A stretch of 64,000 bases of DNA from Leuctra nigra. Lineage: Eukaryota; Arthropoda; Insecta; Plecoptera; Leuctridae. The notes under the pieces are model-generated. The model searched no databases and was not told where the DNA came from. It saw only the letters and a list, made by a program, of their open reading frames with translations. The position numbers and the translations under genes are program-made. Positions 11,976 to 25,300 of this stretch are shown one piece after another. Position 1 is the stretch's first letter. Each line of letters starts with the position of its first letter. The stretch spans positions 36,407,017 through 36,471,016 of the forward strand of contig OW203763.1 in assembly GCA_934045905.1 (NCBI GenBank), written 5' to 3'.

Positions 11976-12955
11976 ATGATTTGTTGGGTGTAATGCTGTT
12001 TGCATTCAATAAACAAGGTAGGACAGAATAATATGAAGGAGGGAATTAGAATATGAAATCCCAACATGACTTGCATTTTTTTTATTTTGATCGTAGTAGG
12101 GTTCTTCAATCAAGTTCACAATCAACTTTGAATTATATTAAAAATAACACTTACTGGCTGATGAAATTTTAAATCAAGTGTAATCTGTGTCTTTATATAA
12201 TAGTGAAAACATACCACAAGCAATTATTTTGAAAGTTTTTGTATTCTTACAATATCTACTCTTTAAAGCAAATGAGTCATGAACACTGTTGCCAAATAAG
12301 CCAGTTGCTGCCAGTGGCATTGACATCCCTTAAAAATATTGGATATTATTGAATATTGCCTTCCCACATGGCATAAAAAATGACTGATACAAATAAATGA
12401 AGCACAATAGATATGCTTTGATACAAACTAGACTTGAGAATCTCACTAAATTATCAGAGTAACATTATTGGACGTACCAAATAGTTCTGCTTTATATATT
12501 AAAGTGAAAAATGCAAAACAAAGTTTGCTGTAATCATTTGAAAGCAAGCATTAGAGCAATACTATGGCCGTCGTTACAATAGATTTAGTCACACAACACA
12601 GAACAAAGTAAAGACCAATCAGGAGGTTACATCATTACAAATAAGTTAGCAGGCGCACATTCGGACAAAATTATCGTATTACGGAGGCTGCACCCAATAC
12701 TATTACATAATAGCTATAAGCTCCCATCGCTTCAACAGGATAGTTAACGAACGACATTTTGGAAGTTGCAGCCGCCGCCAATCTAGCTCGGGTGGAATGA
12801 TAATGATATTAGAGTAGGTTGACGATCCGTGAGAATTATGCAGAGGTTGGAATATGAAGATCCAATAATGTTACCACTTCAATTGTGATAATTATTTTAA
12901 CAATACAATCATGCTAGCTAGCAGTGTGGTCTTCATGATTAGTAACCAAAAGTTG

Positions 12956-13254
12956 TTTATTTCAAATATTTAAGCCTTTAACAATACCTCTCTTCACCTT
13001 CTTACGCACAACTACAATCTGTCTTACCAACAACTTACAAATTCAACAAATCAATTACCACTAATCATAATCACTTTACAAAAGGAAGAGAAACAAAGTT
13101 GAGAAATTACAATGAAAAAGACTATTCCCTAAAATACTTACATGAATGTATAAATATCTTTCTTATCATCACTCCGAATCTACGAGCAAAAGTCCAAGTT
13201 TCTGTGCTATATAATGTAAAGTCAGTCTCCAATTAGAAACCTAGGTGTGCTGGT
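12956..13254 (-). terminator. HUWE1: HUWE1 3' UTR and candidate poly(A) signal
   Basis: An AATAAA hexamer on the minus strand (TTTATT at 12956-12961) lies about 300 bases after the HUWE1 stop. The interval has no coding look. Cleavage would be expected 10-30 bases further down. Later AATAAA-like sites exist, so a longer 3' UTR is possible. Confidence 0.5.
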
Positions 13255-13357
13255 TTAGGCGAAGCCGAAGCCCTCCGAGCATTCATGGATGGCCTTCAGC
13301 AGGTAGCGGTTCAGCTTGTTGTAGGTCTCGTAGACCGGAAGATCCAGTTGGTTGAAG
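13255..13357 (-). CDS. HUWE1: HUWE1 last exon, HECT C-terminus and stop
   Basis: The C of the catalytic Cys codon, then [20 protein letters not shown] and [13 protein letters not shown], ending with TAA at 13255-13257. The protein ends 34 residues after and including the active cysteine, with the -4 Phe region (GFGFA) that HECT ligases need for transfer. Confidence 0.97.
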
Positions 13358-16300
13358 CTGTTGAATCAAAGGCACGGGATTAGCATCGAGACGGACGCAC
13401 ATTACCAGGGAAATCAGCCGAGCAAACTCTTTCCATAAGATGTCGGCCAATGAGAGGGGAGGAAATAAGGATTGTGCGAGCCTTCAATTTTGACGTTGAA
13501 TCAAACGTAAACCTTTTAAACTGTAGATGGAAATGGTTTTTTGTATAAGGAGGCTAAATTAAATTAAGCACAAAGCAACGGTTTCTGTTTATTAATCACT
13601 GAAAAAATACCTTGATTGGATTGTGTTACTTTCATCTTAAATGTATGCTTTAATATTTCGTATCTAGCCAATAGCTAAGCGATGTGACAGGCAGCTTCCG
13701 CTATTGACTAGATTATGAAATGTTCAGATATACATATACATCTCAAGATAAAAGTAACACTATCGAGCAACTGGTACAGTTGCCAAAAATACATTCTTAA
13801 TTTCTCTTGACTCTGTGTCATGACTCATGTGACAAATCAACAGCAGTGATCTAGTCGATTCAAGTACCTACCTACCTAGTAGTATTAAAATTAACAGCAA
13901 ATTGTCTCATGATTGGTACAAAAATTGAAAATACGTTTGAAAAAGGTTCGAAAAACGAACATGCCCGAATCAAAATCCGGACCTTAAGATCCTGTTTGGT
14001 TTTTGAGACAAACCGAACAAGTAGTACACACCTACTAGAAGTACACAACTAGTAGAGGAAATTGATGAATTTTCCTTGACATGAAAGTGGATTTCTGACA
14101 CTTGCCAAGCAGCAATTATTTTAGTTATTGTGGAGCCTAGCAATGTTGCTTACAAGTACCTACCTAGCTTAGTTTAGTTTAGTCAGAAGTTTTTGGCTAT
14201 TGTTCTTTCACTACCTCTTCCTCCCCCCTAACAAAAGAGCAGCAAAGAAAACCCCAATTTCTGAGGGGTATACAGAGTTTTATTGGCGTTGAGTTCTGGC
14301 ATTTGCCCTCAGGCGCTGAAAGGTCCGTGACGAATGAAGTATACATGATACATTTCAGGAGCCCTACAAGATATTGAAGTCCTATCTGTTGCTATCGTCA
14401 CCACTGACCACCCGCTGGAATGTTTCCGAGCTGATAAGCTCTGTGTTATAGCTTAGCAGGTTGAAGTTGTGTATGTTTTGTGTATTTATTTCACTAATAA
14501 TAATAATAAAACAGCTAACCATGTGTGTGCGGAAGGCAGGCGGTCGGTTGAACGGTCATCGCGGTGGATCTGGAACTTCTGTACACCGTTCATTCCCTCG
14601 AGGGCGGCGAACCCTTGCAGCGGTACCTTGGAGGTCCCGGTGACGAACTGCAGGAACTTGGCTCGGTCGGCCTGGTCGAATGCACGCAGGGCGCGCCAGA
14701 ACCACTGGATCTGGGGACAGAGGGCAGTAGTCAACAGATGCACTTGCATTTATTTATATGTCAACTGTATGCACTTTCAATCAGTAACAGTAACAGAGCT
14801 GATGCTATTTACTTTACTATTTTTACACGTTGACTTGAATTCTGATCCGACAGACATAAAATGCCTACTAGTAGATTAAGTATATGAATAGGAACCACGT
14901 TGTTTGAATCTATCAAACTTAAATTAGGTATTAGGCTAGAAGATTCATCAGATTACTAGAGGTGTCTAATTGTTTGACATAAAGCGTTGCAATAGCAAAG
15001 ACAAATTCAACAACAACAAATAATGCAAGAGGTTCCAATCTAGTACTAGATGAAGTTCAAAACTGCTCGAGTGAGAACTAATGAGCACATACAAATGTAC
15101 ATACCACAGCCAAAAGCATGTTACATATCTATAAAAAAATTATAGTTTCTTAGTTTGTACAAAGATTTAATCCTAAAAAAGCCTATACGCCACGAATGAA
15201 CGAAAATAGAAACATGTCCATTCCTACTTCTTCTGTGCTCCCACACTTCACAAACTAGTGCACTTTGTAAGCAACTTGATTTTTTAGAGGACTTTCAACC
15301 TGCGCGTCGACACTCGGTTTATTAAATTCATTCCGACCATAAATTTGTCGGTAACCTCTGTGGGATATGGGTTTGAACATTCAATTTATACATTTCTAAG
15401 AAAACTAACATTGTACATAGTAATGTCTCATATAAACTGCCCACTCGTGAATAAATCCTTGGATGCATACCTGCAGAGACGTGGGCTGATACTTGTGGTA
15501 CTCGGTGTTGGCACGGAGGTCCTCGATATCAACATTAGGCAGGCCCGAGATCAGCAGCTCAAGTTCCTGCTCGTTGAAGATCGCGATCAGGCGCTTGGGG
15601 ATGATATCATAGAAACCCTCCAAGAAGGCATTTATCCTATAAGGAAAGGTCAATATTATAGCAATGAAAAACTTTCGACGCATCATCTACCTAACGATTC
15701 AAGCGAAACTTACTGTTTTCGGATAGCACCAGTCATTTTCATCTGGCAGACCAGACGAATGTAGTCCATTTTAGTGTTTTCACTGACGAATATATTTCGC
15801 CCGTTAGGAATCAGATCACGAACCTCAGTCACTCCGAACTCTTGCACCTGTTGATCAGAATCCATATTAATTAAAGTGTTCTAGCTCTTTCCCCATCCAC
15901 GCTGCATATCTGTATGTACCAATCTCAATCTCAAGGTAGACGGCCAGAAGTCTATTTTCTTCGTTTTGCATTGCACACTTTTTGAATTATGTAATCAAGC
16001 TCTATCAATTGCCATTTGACTGATGTCAACAATACAGATATGTTGAAATATACTCTTTTACACAATCAATGGCACATGTACTATTAGAAATATGATTGAA
16101 TGAAGGCAGAATTACTGTTATTTTGAGCTCACCTCAATAATCAAAATAGACTTCTGGCCTTCAACTCCTGATACAGTATTGATTTTATGATACACAACAA
16201 GAAAGTGGTGGTGTGATATGGCCTTGCGTTCAAATGGATTATCACAGAAAGGGTAGAAGATTGTAAAAACTATGAGATTGCTAGGAAGGAGCTACGAGAT

Positions 16301-19300
16301 TATGCTCGAGGAAAGGGTACAACGTTGTTGCGCGGTGTGGCTCACCTCTGTGCTGAACGTCAGCTCGTAGCCCATCTCGCTCACTGTGTTCTCCTTCAGG
16401 AACACCATGCTCTGGTAGAAGGTGAAGTCCTCGGCCTCCATGTCCGTATACTTCACGAGGATGCCGAGGATGTGCTTGTAGAACGAGCGCGAGAAGTAGC
16501 ACTCAAGCAGCTTGTTGTCGTAGATCGCCTTGGCTGCAACAACACAGACGGTGTCAGTTATGGATACACATTTAAATGGAATCACCCTTTAAAGCCGTAA
16601 GTAGTACCAGCAAGTGTGAAGAAAAGAAGTCTACATTTTTGGTATGTCATGATGTAGCCACAAAACTTGGATAAAACTTGGGCAAAACTTGCTCTAAATG
16701 AATGAAAAGTGCATTTGGATGATAAACTTGTCAGCAGCTAACAATTACAATTAGGCTAACTCACCGATGACTCTGCCAACAAACTTGAAATAGCACAAGT
16801 GGTTGGGGTTGCAGTGCGAGGTGGAGTTGATCATGTAGGTGACGCGATCTCCCGGCGAGGTCGTGAAGAGGGCATACATCGGGTTGAAGATCTCCCGAGA
16901 GATTATCACATACCATTCCCTGAGCAGACCGCCAGCATCCTGGCCCTCCTCACCTGCAACAAACAAATAGAATTTCGTTAAATATTGGCACCTTCACTGA
17001 CGTTACCTTGTTCAACCTCAGCCTTTATGTTGATTCGTTTCAGTATTCATTCAATTTTTATTTACAGTCTGTGGATGTTTTGAGTTCTAGGGTGTACCTT
17101 AGGAATAGGAATAATTTAATCATAATGAATATTTCAAATAGAATGGGGACAGAAATATTTAAAAATATTTATCAATATAATCACTAGAAACAAACTCACT
17201 TATGTATTGAAGATTGAAGACTTATAGCTTCACAAACTGATCTTTGACAATGAAGAACCAAATTGATACAGCATCGAGGTGTCGTATACAAAAACAACTC
17301 TAGACCAGACTAAAATTAAAAAATTTCAATTATTGATATCAAGAAATTTCAAAGTTCTTTAGATCAATATAATCTTGAATATGAGTTTAAAACGAAACCG
17401 ACCGTAGTACAAAGTTTTTCAGGTCCATATGACTACACAAGAAGTACCTGTACCATTCATATGCTGCGTTTCTCGAAAACAGGTATTCATTATGGTTCTT
17501 TAATGACACCTCCATTGTGCAATGTTAAAAGGCCAGTCCTATTATTAAGGGAACGACCGCTCACCCTCGAACACGATGTAGAACCGGTTCTTCCACTCGT
17601 CCGCCGTGCGGCGGTGCAGCTCGCGGAACGAGTCCTCAAACACGACGCTGCGCCGCACGTGGACGGCCAGCTCCTCGCGCCGCACGCCGTCGTCCAGCCG
17701 CTCCAGCTCCGAGCGGAAGTAACGACGCTTCACGTCGAAGTCCAGCACGCGGGTGTGGTCCACCAGCACGGCGAACGGCCCGTCGGCCAGGTGCGTCGTA
17801 GACTGCCGGAGGATCTGATAAAGACGAGATTACACATTAATAATACGTTACTCAAGCTATAGCTGAGGGCTGCATGTCAATATTTCTTCAGTATTACTTT
17901 TATAATATTATTAATTCCTATACTATTTTTAGGTTGCCATTCTGTTGTTTGACGATCATATCCCACCAGTTCAAGATTTCCTACATAGGTATTGTAATAA
18001 AAAATAGAGAAATAATCAAGAAATATGAAAGTTATGGCAATTTTCATAATTCCTTGGGAGTTCTTTGCTCATATTGAAAAACTAAATCCCAATATCCAGG
18101 CAATATTTATCTTAAAAAATCATACACCAATGGGTTAAATAGGTGTCTGTATAAACCACTTGAACAGTGTTAGTTGATCACTAATTAAATAATGTACTGA
18201 AAAAATAGGCCTAAATATACTGCATATGTACATAACATTAATTGTATAAAAAGGCTGGCTTTGTCTTAAATACCGTTTCTTCATTAACCAGATCACATAC
18301 ATATTTCATGGTCCCAGTGAACTGGTCGGATATCCTGCAATTACCTGATTGAGCACCGTGCGGTGAGTCTCTGCGAACTTGAGGAACTTCTGTTGATCGG
18401 GTGGCAAGTTGACCGGCGAGGGCGACACCTCCCAATTGATGTTGAGCGCCTGGGGCCTCTCGGGGGTGTGGGGCTGCCCGCCGGGGGGGTCGGGCTCGAG
18501 GGGCGACACGGGAGCGACGTCGGCAGTGTCGAAGTCGAACGGCTGGCGCACGTGGATCGTGTCGGCCGGCGCGGCAGGGTCACGCGGCGCCGCACGCGAC
18601 TCGGAGGCGTGCACGAGGAAGAAGGCCTCGACGGCCGGCTAAAGACACAGAGGTTTTTCTTTCAGAACAGAAAAATGGCAAACCAATTGAAAACTAAGGT
18701 ACGTATTAGTATGAGCGGAGTAGAGCCTCGGTTTATGTTCTCCACTATACTTACGATTTTCATACACAACTCCCATATGAGAGTATTGTATTTGATTTTT
18801 TTATCCTTTTGCCATTGTCATCCATTATGATTTCATTTTCAAAAATTTAATTTATACGATCTTTCCTTGTTAAGTCATACTTAAAAATAGTATAACTGAG
18901 GCTTTACTGTACAAACGTTTCTGCACAAATAGAATGAAAGGAATATGAGAAAGTTGACACAAATTTAATTGAATTTTCATTGAACAAGGGTTTTGAAATG
19001 CTGAATGCGAGAGATTGAACTGCCAACGCACCTGCAGCACTAGGACGGCGTGATGGTCAGGCGTGTCGGCCAGCTCCAGCAGGCACGAGCTCAGAGTGTT
19101 CCAGAGGCGGTCCAGCGAGAGCAGCTCGCTGAGAGAGATGAGCGGAGGCTCGTCGTCATCATCCTCCTCCGTGTCGTCCTGAGGCTCGGCTGCAACCACA
19201 ACTCGAGTTAAAGAACATATTCAACTTCCTGCAGTGAATCTGTAGTTTCATTTCTTCAGTTCTCGCAGTGCACCAACCTATGCTCAGCGATTGGCTTATT

Positions 19301-22300
19301 ATGTGAGACCAACCCTCACTATATTGAGGACAAAATTAATTGAATAGTCATGTTGGAGAATAGGAACTAGGGTTGTTCACTTACTCGATTAATCGATTTC
19401 ACATCAAATAATACTTGGACTATTTTCTTTAAAAATGTTCGAATCACGAGCTAAAACATGTATATTGTTTTGTTCTTGAGCAATTATATCGAGAACAAAA
19501 CAATGGCTTTTGTAGTAACTGTAAAATATCAGTTCAGTAATGTGCTAGCACTTCTACGAACCATAAAACGAAACGCCAATTAAGACCAGGATAATATGAT
19601 AAAAGCGATTAATAATCGATTATTCGGCTAGATTCGATTCAATGATTGTTCTAAATTATTTCATCGGTGGGTATCTGCCAGGAAGAAACACTTGCATGTT
19701 CTCATACATTAATATCAACCTGGCTATTAGACAGTAAGTTCTCACCTTGCACGGTAGCGGCGCCTGGTTGGCGCGCAGCAAAGCGTGGCATGGCAGTTAC
19801 CACTTCCTCGGGGGTCATCGGGGCGCCACCTGGTTGGCGCGCGACATAGCGTGGCATGGCCGTTACCACATCCTCGGGGGTCATCGGGGCTCGGTTGCCC
19901 CCGGAGCCACCGGCCGCGAGCAGGGTCCGGGATGCAGCGGTGGTGGTCGTCTCGCCAGATGCTGGAGAGGCAAACAAGAGCGTTCGTTCAGACTTCAGAG
20001 CATTCTCTCTGGTCATACGACCAGATGTAATGTGTGTACATGTTACAATGTTTTAGAGTCATATTTATAGTTACAAAATTAAGTATTGCATGGCAATTAA
20101 CTGTAACAAACAATGTTCAAAAAGTTTTAATTGTGAATTGTATTGAATTGAGGGCTAAAGAGAAAGAAATTGATGTGAAGTTGATGGCCATTCGAAAAGT
20201 CATCTTGTAGTAAATTTTCGATGATTTAGGTCACTTTGAATGCAATTTGACGTCTTGCAAGGTTCATATTACCCAAACGAAGAGATTGAGAAAAAAGTTC
20301 AAAGAGCTATTTGTGTTTGTTTAAGATGGTGAATAATTCCAACAAGTTTCGTCAAAATCGGAGTTGCATGAAAGTAATGTTTATGCAAGACGGAATTAAA
20401 ATAGGAATTTACTTCAAAAGTGATTTAAAAGTACTTCCGGTGCACGGATTTTGGACTATGTTTTAGAGGGCATTTTTCTTAAGAGAATGACACCAAATAA
20501 CCAAATGTTACAATTAAATTTGTTCTGAGTAAAACTCTTGGACTGCACTATTACATAGTATAATAACAAAATAGAAAAGGCATTCTATTTTCTTTTGTCT
20601 GTCAACAGTTTTAGATATGCAGTACTAATATAATAGGAAATGCATCTCCCACTCAATTCACACACTGAAACCAAATGACAGAACACTAGATAGCATTGAT
20701 CAATTGCATTCAATGAATTCTATGGAGACCATCTACTATATAAAAGTGACCCAGAGAATCCTGCAGTGATCAGTTGTGCAGCGAAGATGAAACAAAGAAG
20801 CTAGACCAAGGTACTAAAGGACAGAATGAAATCCCAGGTACCTATTTAAAGCCATGGCTCATGCATGCCACCAATTTCTGATTGGGCCGGATATTGTGGA
20901 AGCTAGGTGGGTATTTTCAAGCACATAGAGCTTGCAATAGTGGATGATGTCTAGAAAATTGCAATGTTTCAGCCCATGATTAAGCAGGAAATTCTAGCCG
21001 ACACCCAAAGGCAAGAGATATAGAGTAGGAAAAATGACAATAACACACAATGTACAGCAATTGACAATATAAGTTGCAACATCGATATCGTACAATCTTA
21101 AGTACAAACTCAATGTAGGTACACTTAAGCCAACTAAAAACAGTATTTGAACAAAACGGATTTGCTCAGGGGGTCTATTCTATAACAAAAACGAGATCAT
21201 TCCGGCCTGGAATCATTTCACCGCCATAAGGATTAACATTGATCGGAAATGATTCCAGTCCGGAATGACTTCATTTTCATTCTAGAATAGGCACCCTGGT
21301 CAGGTTCCTAGACAATCAATACTTGTTATCAATGAAATCAGAGCTCACCTACTAGAGTTAGATGATGTGTTAGCACAGATTTCATGGAATGATACCAACA
21401 AACCTTTATCAGCTTTATCTTTTGAATACTGTTTAATATTTGTTTGAGTGTACCTACCTGTATAATATTGTCAAGATGTCATTGAGCTAAATAATCACAA
21501 ACAAAAACTAAAAAAATACTTTAAAAAAAATCATGAACATACAAGCTTGGGGCAGTGTTGACTTCAGCTTACGCTTTGCCTCGGTCTTCTGCTTCTTCTG
21601 CGACTGTCGGATCGCTTCTCGGATCTGCGTGATGACCTTGAGGATGCGCAGGAAGAACGCCTGGCTGGAGGTCTTGGATGTGAGCGTCGCCATTGACGGC
21701 AGCTGGAGGTCGCAGCCGCCCTTGAGCTTGGCGGGGGCGCTCACAACCACCGAAGTCTTGGTGAAGCTGAACGGAGACAGATCATTAACATTAGCAATGC
21801 AGCATGTCTATCGCGAATGTAGTTTACCTGAAAATAATTGGCTTCAATTTTAATGAAGTTTGAATGGTTAAAAATCAGCTGCACTTGAAGATAAACATTG
21901 GGAGATAATATTTCCTAAATATTGTAATAACCATTCAAATTAAGGTAAAATTGATAACTAATGAGTGTAGCCAATTTTTTAGACGACCTTAGCAAAATAA
22001 AGACAAAGTTGAGGGGCTGCGTCGATAAACCAGCTTATTAACATTTGCTCGCGCAGAGCAGTCACGGCTTTCAAAGTGGTGTATTTATTTTCTCACAGAT
22101 GGAGACTTTCCTATATTTTTGGTTGATAGAAAACTATATAAGGTTATCTACGAAAAATAAAAGAAAGGCTCCATCTGTCAGAAATTCAAGTATACATATT
22201 ATTGGAAGTATGGCTTGTGTTGCGCGAGCAAATGTTAATTAGATGGTTTACCAACGCGACACGGCCCCTCAATTTGTGCCCAAACTCGTGTCAAAGGTAA

Positions 22301-25300
22301 AGATATAGAGACAAGAGATACGTTGTCGTTCACACGTGTTCAATGGTTCGAAAGATACGACGATTATTTAATATTTCTCCAATCTTTACCTTCCAGTACA
22401 GAAACTGAAGACAACTGGTTTACCAGAACAACTAAAATATCCTTATTTGTACTTCAACCTAATGGTAAGTCTGGAGAACTAGTTTTCATTAGATTTGTAT
22501 TCGAAAAGGATATTCTCCCAATAACTGAAAAACATTGTTACTCCACTTTAAATTATAGTCTTAAATCACAGTATTGACCAGTAATTGATTTCATTGAATT
22601 TTGAAATCAATTCAAAACCTAGTTTTATTTCAAATTAGACTGTAATTATTTCAATAAGTGCATAATGTTAGACATAAGACTGGAATTTTCTTTTGTCTGG
22701 CCTTCATTCGTTAATAAGCAAACATTTGTAAAATATCAAATATCGCAATTAGTTAACATCTGTAGGACACACCAAAACAAATTAACCATTTGAATGTAGG
22801 TACTAGATACGCTATTAGTTACTAATTAGTTACATGGACTGGAAAAGCACAGCGTGCCCAAATGGAAAGACTTGAGTTGGGTCATACACAACATACAAGT
22901 TTAAAGTATGTGCAATGACTCTATACAAATAATAAAAAATAAAATCCACATTATTACTAAATAGAATTGTTTTGTGAACTGAATAATCTTTAGTTAAACA
23001 TTTTAACATCAAAAATATTCCATAAAAGCATTAGATAGTATGGCTATACAAAATCAAGTCAAGTTTAAGCAGAGAATGAAATGAATGAATGAGAATGAAT
23101 GAATTTACCTAGTATTCAGAATCTAGTCTGCGACCAGGCACAAGAATGCGGATAATCCTGAACCAAATCACAATAAGTGCAACTAAAAGAATGTAATGAA
23201 TGAGCTGCATGATTATTTTAATACTATTTCAAACCTGATGCAACTGTTTTTACATTAGAGAAAAATAAAACAAAATTGTTATTTGCCTTTCTTTGGCTGT
23301 TCCAATGGGCAGTGAGTGACTGTTTATGAAATCAAGGAGGCAGTGAATTATCAGACCAAGGTTTATTAATGTGGAAGGATCAATGGGGCTTAATAAATCT
23401 ATGCTATTGCTTGATTTTTGTTCTGAAAGCACATAATCATATTAAATAATATGTTTTAGACCCTCCTAATGAAGAATATTGTAACCTAACAATTTGAAGT
23501 TGGTATTAATTATTAGCATCAACATCAGAAAAAGTCATATTTCACTTCACACATCTTCTATAAAGTAGAATGTCTGTTCTTCATATTACTCCAATCTCAA
23601 CCAAATTTGGTAGACCTTCTATGAGAAATACCTCAAATCAAACCAACCCTTATTGCAAAAATGAAAACAATAAAATATAAAATTTTGGACATAATATGTT
23701 ACACTATAGTAGTATATTATAGAATAGTATATTATACTCTTACACTCCTTAACCAACCTCAATAAAAATTTTCACAGGTGTACTTCAGCAACCTGCTCAC
23801 AAAACCCCCCGAATCCAAAAAATTAAAAACAAAGTTTTCACGTCTGTCTAGTATACTTATACTCTTACACTCCATAACCAACCTCAATAAAAATTTTCAC
23901 AGGTGTACTTCAGCAACCTGCTCCCAAACCCCCCCCCCCCCCCCCCCCGAATCCAAAAAATTAACAACAAAGTTTTCACGTCTGTCTAGATACTACACCC
24001 TTTGACCGAACAACACAAAATGTTGAAAATGTGTACTTCAGGCTTTGAATATTTAATCCTAAATGCTTCAGAAACCCTCGCCCATAGTAGGATACTCACC
24101 CCCTCCCCCAAACCACCCCTAATTTAAATTTTCTAACATAAAATGGCCTTTTCAGCCTTATATTCCTTCACTCCTGACCGAGCTCAACCATATTTGTCAG
24201 ACATTCCATAAGAACCAGCAGAGGTAGGGTACTCACCTTCTCCCCTAAGCCACCCCTAATTGAAAAAATCAAAACATGTCCTTTGGCATGTTTCCAAGAT
24301 TGCTGATGGCGCAGGTCCATGACGGAAATAATTACCATAATTCATAAAAAACCAAGCGAGTCAAGTATTCAGACACACACCAGCACGAGCAATGCCAGGC
24401 GGGTTAGCTAGTATATGTTTATTTTTTGTCTCAAGGAAACCTTTATAGCACTTTATTTAGTTGTTTATTATTTTAGTCAGTTTTCAATTCTCTGCTAAAT
24501 TTTGACTACTTAACAATATGGATTTAACAGAGCATTGAAAAATCAGCTGGGTTTTTTAGTGAATCCTTAAGAAAATTCTGACGCAAATGAATCGAAACTG
24601 TAGACATCATCAATGGAATTAAAAATAAAACAAGACGAAAAACAACATAGGAAGTGAACACATAACTGTAATCCTAAAGTTTCCAGAGATTTTGATTGAG
24701 ATTTTGTTTAAATTCTGGGTTAATTAAACAAAACCTCAATCAAAATCTCTGGGATTCTGTAGATCTCTCTTTGTGGATCCGCTTATGGTTTTAATTATAC
24801 CTTCTTTAGAAGTCCCTGCATGAATTCAATTTATAAAGCATGCAATGTTCTATTAGCGCTTGTGCACATTTTGCTTTTTTTCATAATACGGCATTCTTTT
24901 TCAATTATTTGTTTTAAGACGGCTGGGTAGTGAGTTTGACCTTGAAGAGGTTTTTAATCGATTTTTATCAATATCTTTTACCAATGTAATTGTTAACAAA
25001 TAAGGCTATGTACGAGTATTCAGAACAGTTCAATAATTCCATAGCTTGTCATGTTTTATTACATTTACTTTGTCCTACATATGTTTAGGGCCCGAAAATT
25101 AGTAAAATTATGGTACTAAACATCTTTTGTACAAAATAAAACTAATAACTTATTCCAAACAATGAAATTATTTTCATTATTTCAGTTCTGAATACTCGTA
25201 CAAAGCCCTATTTGTTAACAATTACTTGGTAAAAAATATTGATAAAAATCGATTAAAAATCTCTTCAAGGCCACGCTCACTACTCAGCCCTCTTAACCAG

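Noticed and set aside
17461..18830. Plus-strand ORFs over 17.4-18.8 kb
   Set aside because: Shadows of GC-rich HUWE1 exons ii and hh; the minus frame has clear family identity.
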